From Phanerodontia chrysosporium (Eukaryota; Basidiomycota; Agaricomycetes; Polyporales; Phanerochaetaceae): a stretch of 64,000 bases of DNA. The position numbers were made by a program, and so were the translations under genes. Within the stretch, counting starts at the first letter, position 1; the number at the start of each line of letters is the position of its first letter. Positions 60,473 to 64,000 of this stretch are shown here, piece after piece. Below the pieces are notes generated by a model. The model did no database searches. It was not told the DNA's origin and saw nothing but the letters and a program-made list of their open reading frames with translations. The DNA lies in assembly GCA_001910725.1 (NCBI GenBank), contig MJGA01000011.1, forward strand, positions 372,001-436,000, written 5' to 3'.

Positions 60473-60480
60473 TATATATA
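60473..60480 (+). promoter_or_regulatory. TATA box, RTF2
   Basis: TATATATA, 112 bp before the RTF2 ATG and followed by a long CT-rich tract (60500-60570). Confidence 0.5.
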
Positions 60481-60591
60481 GGCGCTTATGCTCGACCCCG
60501 CTTTCCTCTCAAGCCCTCATCTCCTCTCCTTCTATCCTTACCTTCTCTCGTCTCATCCCTCTCCAACTAGCCCTAGACACACGAGCGCATC

Positions 60592-61729
60592 ATGGGCAAT
60601 GATGGTGGCAGTATCCCAGATCGTCGTGACCTGGTGAAGACGAAGCCAAAGGTACGCGGATTTATGGAGGGCTACACTTGTAACGAGCGAAGACTAACCC
60701 CATACTCTGTCAGGCTGAACAGGCTGACAAGGCGAACCAGACTCGCGCACGTTGGTTCTTCTGCGCATTGTCCAAGGTGAGTGCTCTTTTGTTCTCGCAC
60801 GTGCCCAAAGTTGAACGTATGTCCAGCGTCCGCTGCAAGAACCAGTCGTCTCGTGTCTCCTCGGCAAGCTCTATAACAAGGATGCTGTCATAGAGTATTT
60901 GCTAGATAACAATGCGTACGGCGATGGGGAGGAGATATGTGGTCATATCAGGTCCCTGAAGGTGCGTACCCCCATGCTGTCAGTGTATGCCATTATTAAC
61001 CCATATCCAGGACGTGAAGACTCTGAAGCTTACGCCGAATGCCAGCAAAGGCTCACCAAATGGCGAAGCCACAGCAGAATGTGCACAATTCGTCTGCGCT
61101 CTCACGCTGAAAGAGATGAACGGTTCGCAGCCCTTCGTCTACCTCTGGCCATGCGGCTGCGTCTTTTCGCAAGCAGGACTTCGTGCTGTCGCGGCTCTCC
61201 TCCTCCACGAGAAGACCTTGGCAAGCTCGAGAAGCGTGACAGCCCAGAGAGCAATGGCGAAGCAGAACCGAAGACCGATGCACTCGACCTCTGTCCGCAG
61301 TGCGGCGCGAAGTACAACCGCAACGAAGACGTTCTCATGCTCAACCCCTCGCCAGAGGAGGAATCAAGGATGTTCGATGCTATGCTGAAGCGACGTGCCG
61401 CAGAGCCCACCAAGAAGGGCAAGAAGCGCAAGGGAGCGGTGAAGGCCGAAGCCGGTGCGGAGCCATCGGCGAAGCAGAAGCGCTCCTCTGCGTCGCCTGC
61501 GCCGAGCCTGAACCCGAGCATCGCGGCAGCGAGCAAAGCGGTTGCCGAAAGTCTTGCGATCGAGGAGGCGAAGCGGAAAGCGACAATGAGCCAGGCCGTC
61601 AAATCGTTATACGAGTCAAAGACGAGCAATGTCAAGGAGACATTCATGACCAGGGGCACATTCACACGAGTACGTCTCTTAAGTTTTGTCTGTGTTACAT
61701 GTGCTAATCATCGTTCATAGTATGCATAA
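60592..61729 (+). CDS. RTF2: Replication termination factor 2 (Rtf2)
   Basis: RING-like protein that stabilises stalled replication forks at programmed barriers. Exons 60592-60651, 60714-60776, 60827-60961, 61011-61669 and 61721-61729, about 308 residues. N-terminal MGNDGGSIPDRRDLVK and RPLQEPVVSCLLGKLYNKDAVIEYLL are hallmark blocks. The modified C2HC2-type finger follows: FVCALTLKEMNG... WPCGCVFS... LCPQCGAKYN. The tail is Lys/Ala-rich with KKGKKRKG. One base is missing at about 61192, between VFSQAGLRAVAA and PREDLGKLEKRDS; an intron cannot fit there. It converges with separase, with 186 bp between stop codons. Confidence 0.93.
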
Positions 61730-61915
61730 TTATTGGTTCCGTCGCTGTAGCATATATACCCGGATGTTGTAATATATAATATTATGTATCAATTAGTCTT
61801 GGTACGAGATAGGTCATGACATCCCTCAGAGCAAAGAAGCTGAGATTACCGCAGGGTATAGTGCATACATGGTGAATATCGCAGACACGGGAAAGCAAGA
61901 TGTGGCCCCACAACA

Positions 61916-64000
61916 CTAGAAGTAGAACGGAATACCATACACCACCGGTGCCGCGCCGGTGAGGTACTTCAGCTTGCACACGTCCCTGGACTGCGCGACG
62001 GCCGCGACAATCGAGGTCTCATCCCCTGCCTTCTTGTCCGGCGTCCAGTGCGCAACGCGCGCCTGTGTCAGGTGCATCTTGTCGAATACGGCCTGCGAGA
62101 ACTTGTCGATGTCTCGGTCGGTGACGTCCCAGAGGTTCGCAACAAGCGTCGGGCTAAGTAGTACTGAGTCAGCACTCGACGGGCCAGGCGAAGGAGAGGT
62201 GCTACGTACCACCCGGAGAGCATGTAGTTGTACGGCGTGCCGATGCGGTCGAAGTCGCCCATCTCCTTCAGCGCGCCCGACGAACAGCCCCAGAGCATCG
62301 TCGCCGCGCAGCGCGGGAGGTGGCGCAGCTTGTGCGACCTGATGTACTGTTCCGCGCCGCCGTGTCCGAAGTATCTAACCGAGCATCGTCAGCACGGTTC
62401 AGCGACGAACGAGGGTAAACGACGTACATCACTAGGTCCTTCCGTGTCAGGGCATTCGAGAACTGCAGCTCGCTCGGGGCGCGCCCGACGATCCCTTCCC
62501 ACCCGACGCTCTTCATCTCCTTCAGCCACCCGAGGAAGCGACCTTCGGTGTTCTTCAGGTCTCCGCTTGGGTTCAGCACGTAGAACGTGCTCCGCGGGTC
62601 GACAACGATCCTGTCGGACGGGCCCTCCTGCGCTGCAGCGCCGTCAACGCCCATCTGGCGGCAGTACTCGAGGCGGTCCAGGAGGAAGTCGGCGCTGGGT
62701 ATGCGGCTGATGCTCCTTCCGCGCAGGACAGGCAGCGACTCCCACGGGATGCCTGCGACGTTCTTGTCGAGGACGAGGAACATGTGTGCGTCCGCTTGCG
62801 GGGCGAGCCGTCCGATGGCCCGCGCGCGGTGCTCCTCGAGTGCGGCGCGCAGGTCGATGACGACCTCGTCGATGTCCACCTCGTTCACCGCCACGGGCAT
62901 CCCATGGAACTGGTACAGGTCGAGGATGAAGTAGACGAGGTCCGCGAGCTCCTCGTCGCGGCACTGGGGCGAGAGCGAGGCAAAGCACTCGAGCAACGCA
63001 TCGTTGAGCCGCAGTGCGATCTTCTGCTTCTTGTCTTGCAGGCGTAGGCTGCGCTTGAAGGCGAGCTCAACTTGCGTCCGGAAGGGCTCCAGCAGGTCAT
63101 CTGGGATATCGGTAGGATCATTCAGGATGGACTGGAGAATCGTGAGCATGACGGCAAGACATCTATATGTCGAGAGATCGTTTACCTTGAAAGCACCCAA
63201 CCAACAGAACTCTATGTTATCCAGCAGAGCCTTCATGCGCTCGTCGAGCGCAGCCCTTTCAGCCCACCACGCAGCAATTGCGTCGCGGTCCTTGGTCACA
63301 TGTTGAGCTTGCCTCGTCCCCTCGTCGCTCAGACGTATGATCTCCTTCAGCTCAGCGATCGCGTCATCATAGGTAAGGAACCCTTCGTCTTCGTCGACAG
63401 TTTCCCTGCGCTCTTTCAATGGGATGCAGAAGATGAGTGGTTCACGACCTGGACGCTGTCGCGTGACGAACATCGTGTTGCGATCTTCGGTGACGCTGAT
63501 GCTGACCACCGTCCAGTGTTGTGGAAGAGCGTCCACCTGAGAAGACGCGAGGTGTGTGGCGTCGCAAATCTGGTTTCTATATTTGTTGCCGACGGTTTGC
63601 CAGTACTTCTTCAGTGCAGTCTCAGAGTCTTGCTCATCTTCAACCTCCTCGTCGGACTCGAACGATGCGAATCGGGCTCTGGGTTTCCGTTTAGGAGGCG
63701 GCATCACAGAGCCATTAGGTGTCATAACCGGCCACTGAAGGTCGTCTAACGTAGCAATATCCGGAAACTTGTGCTGGATGACCTCAAGCACTTCTCGGCG
63801 CAGGGTGATAGCAGCAGACATATCTATAGGTCGTCAGCTTAGGCTGGAAGCTTCCACTTCTAGCTAACTCACCTAGAAGGCGTGCTGCCACAATAGGGCT
63901 GTCCGCCGAAGAGCTACCCAGAGATGTCTGGAATGCTCTGACCAGAGCGAGGGAGATGGCAGCGTCGCGCACATCAAAGACTACACCGCGTCGGGCAATG
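61916..64000 (-). CDS. ESP1: Separase, C-terminal part (5' end beyond the window)
   Basis: Clan CD family C50 peptidase that cleaves cohesin at anaphase. Visible exons: 64000-63873, 63823-63186, 63131-62428, 62374-62210 and 62153-61916, about 620 residues. Motifs in order: HMFLVLDKNVAGIPWESLP, SISRIPSADFLL, VDPRSTFYVLNPSGDL, catalytic His in IYFGHGGAEQY and catalytic Cys in MLWGCSSGAL, then [25 protein letters not shown]. The intron 63132-63185 is 54 nt with no stop, so the frame reads through it if unspliced. Removing it joins GAFK to SILNDPTD. All phases close with no frame error. The N-terminal superhelix lies past the right edge. Confidence 0.95.

Larger units (their letters stand above)
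58147..60591. other. Intergenic, cellobiohydrolase to RTF2
   Basis: The two genes diverge. The first 250 bp are the cellobiohydrolase leader and core promoter. Between 58400 and 60300 there are only short overlapping frames without family signal. 60500-60570 is a CT-rich tract upstream of RTF2. Confidence 0.5.

Noticed and set aside
63132..63185. 18-residue insertion in separase
   Set aside because: The segment starts GTAAAC and ends CTCCAG, is 54 nt like neighbouring introns, and its removal restores a compact join; treated as an in-frame intron.

Overview
The window looks like nuclear DNA of an Agaricomycete (Basidiomycota), most likely a wood-decay fungus. Genes carry many GT-AG introns of about 46-59 nt. 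There is a secreted GH7 cellobiohydrolase with a CBM1 domain, and fungal-restricted families are present (a FunK1-type kinase, a DUF6534-type membrane protein, TPR-CHAT proteins and CbxX/CfxQ AAA proteins). For most genes I rebuilt the exon chain by hand and checked that the phases close.

Layout. 1-2636 holds nothing I recognise. 2637-7652 (-) is a large TPR-CHAT protease-like gene. Then follows a conserved housekeeping block: SPC25 (-) and a DBF2/Sid2 kinase (+) as a divergent mitotic pair, an LTA4H-type aminopeptidase (+), RPL19 (-), a SAT4/HAL4-type kinase (+), tRNA-Gly(GCC) (-), VPS4 (+), a small hypothetical gene (+) and CAND1 (+). 30.8-35.8 kb holds a DUF6534-type membrane protein (+) and a FunK1-type kinase (-). 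37.7-51.2 kb is a second TPR-CHAT gene, in inverted orientation to the first, split by an 8,100-bp Ty3/gypsy chromovirus (42594-50693, minus strand) with 600-bp LTRs that read as identical and a 5-bp target duplication. It is followed by a TPR-triple-AAA (CbxX) gene (52.3-56.2 kb, +), the GH7 cellobiohydrolase (-), RTF2 (+) and the 3' part of separase (-), which runs off the right edge.

Two things stand out. First, the retrotransposon: from its predicted transcription start to the gag ATG (about 1.3 kb) the sense strand has no ATG in any frame, yet this leader contains a 272-codon open frame. It also has an 11-nt self-priming PBS match, an exactly placed TATA box, a C-terminal dUTPase after the chromodomain, and an in-frame UGA directly after the integrase catalytic glutamate. 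Second, the same TPR-like repeat module heads both the CHAT genes and the adjacent CbxX AAA gene, suggesting a shared sensor with two effector types.

Caution on sequence quality: many otherwise conserved genes (CAND1, SAT4-like, RTF2, FunK1, CbxX, both CHAT genes, DBF2) each need one or a few small frame corrections, nearly all consistent with single missing bases. This pattern looks more like assembly error than gene decay, so the frameshifts should not be taken as evidence of pseudogenes without read support.
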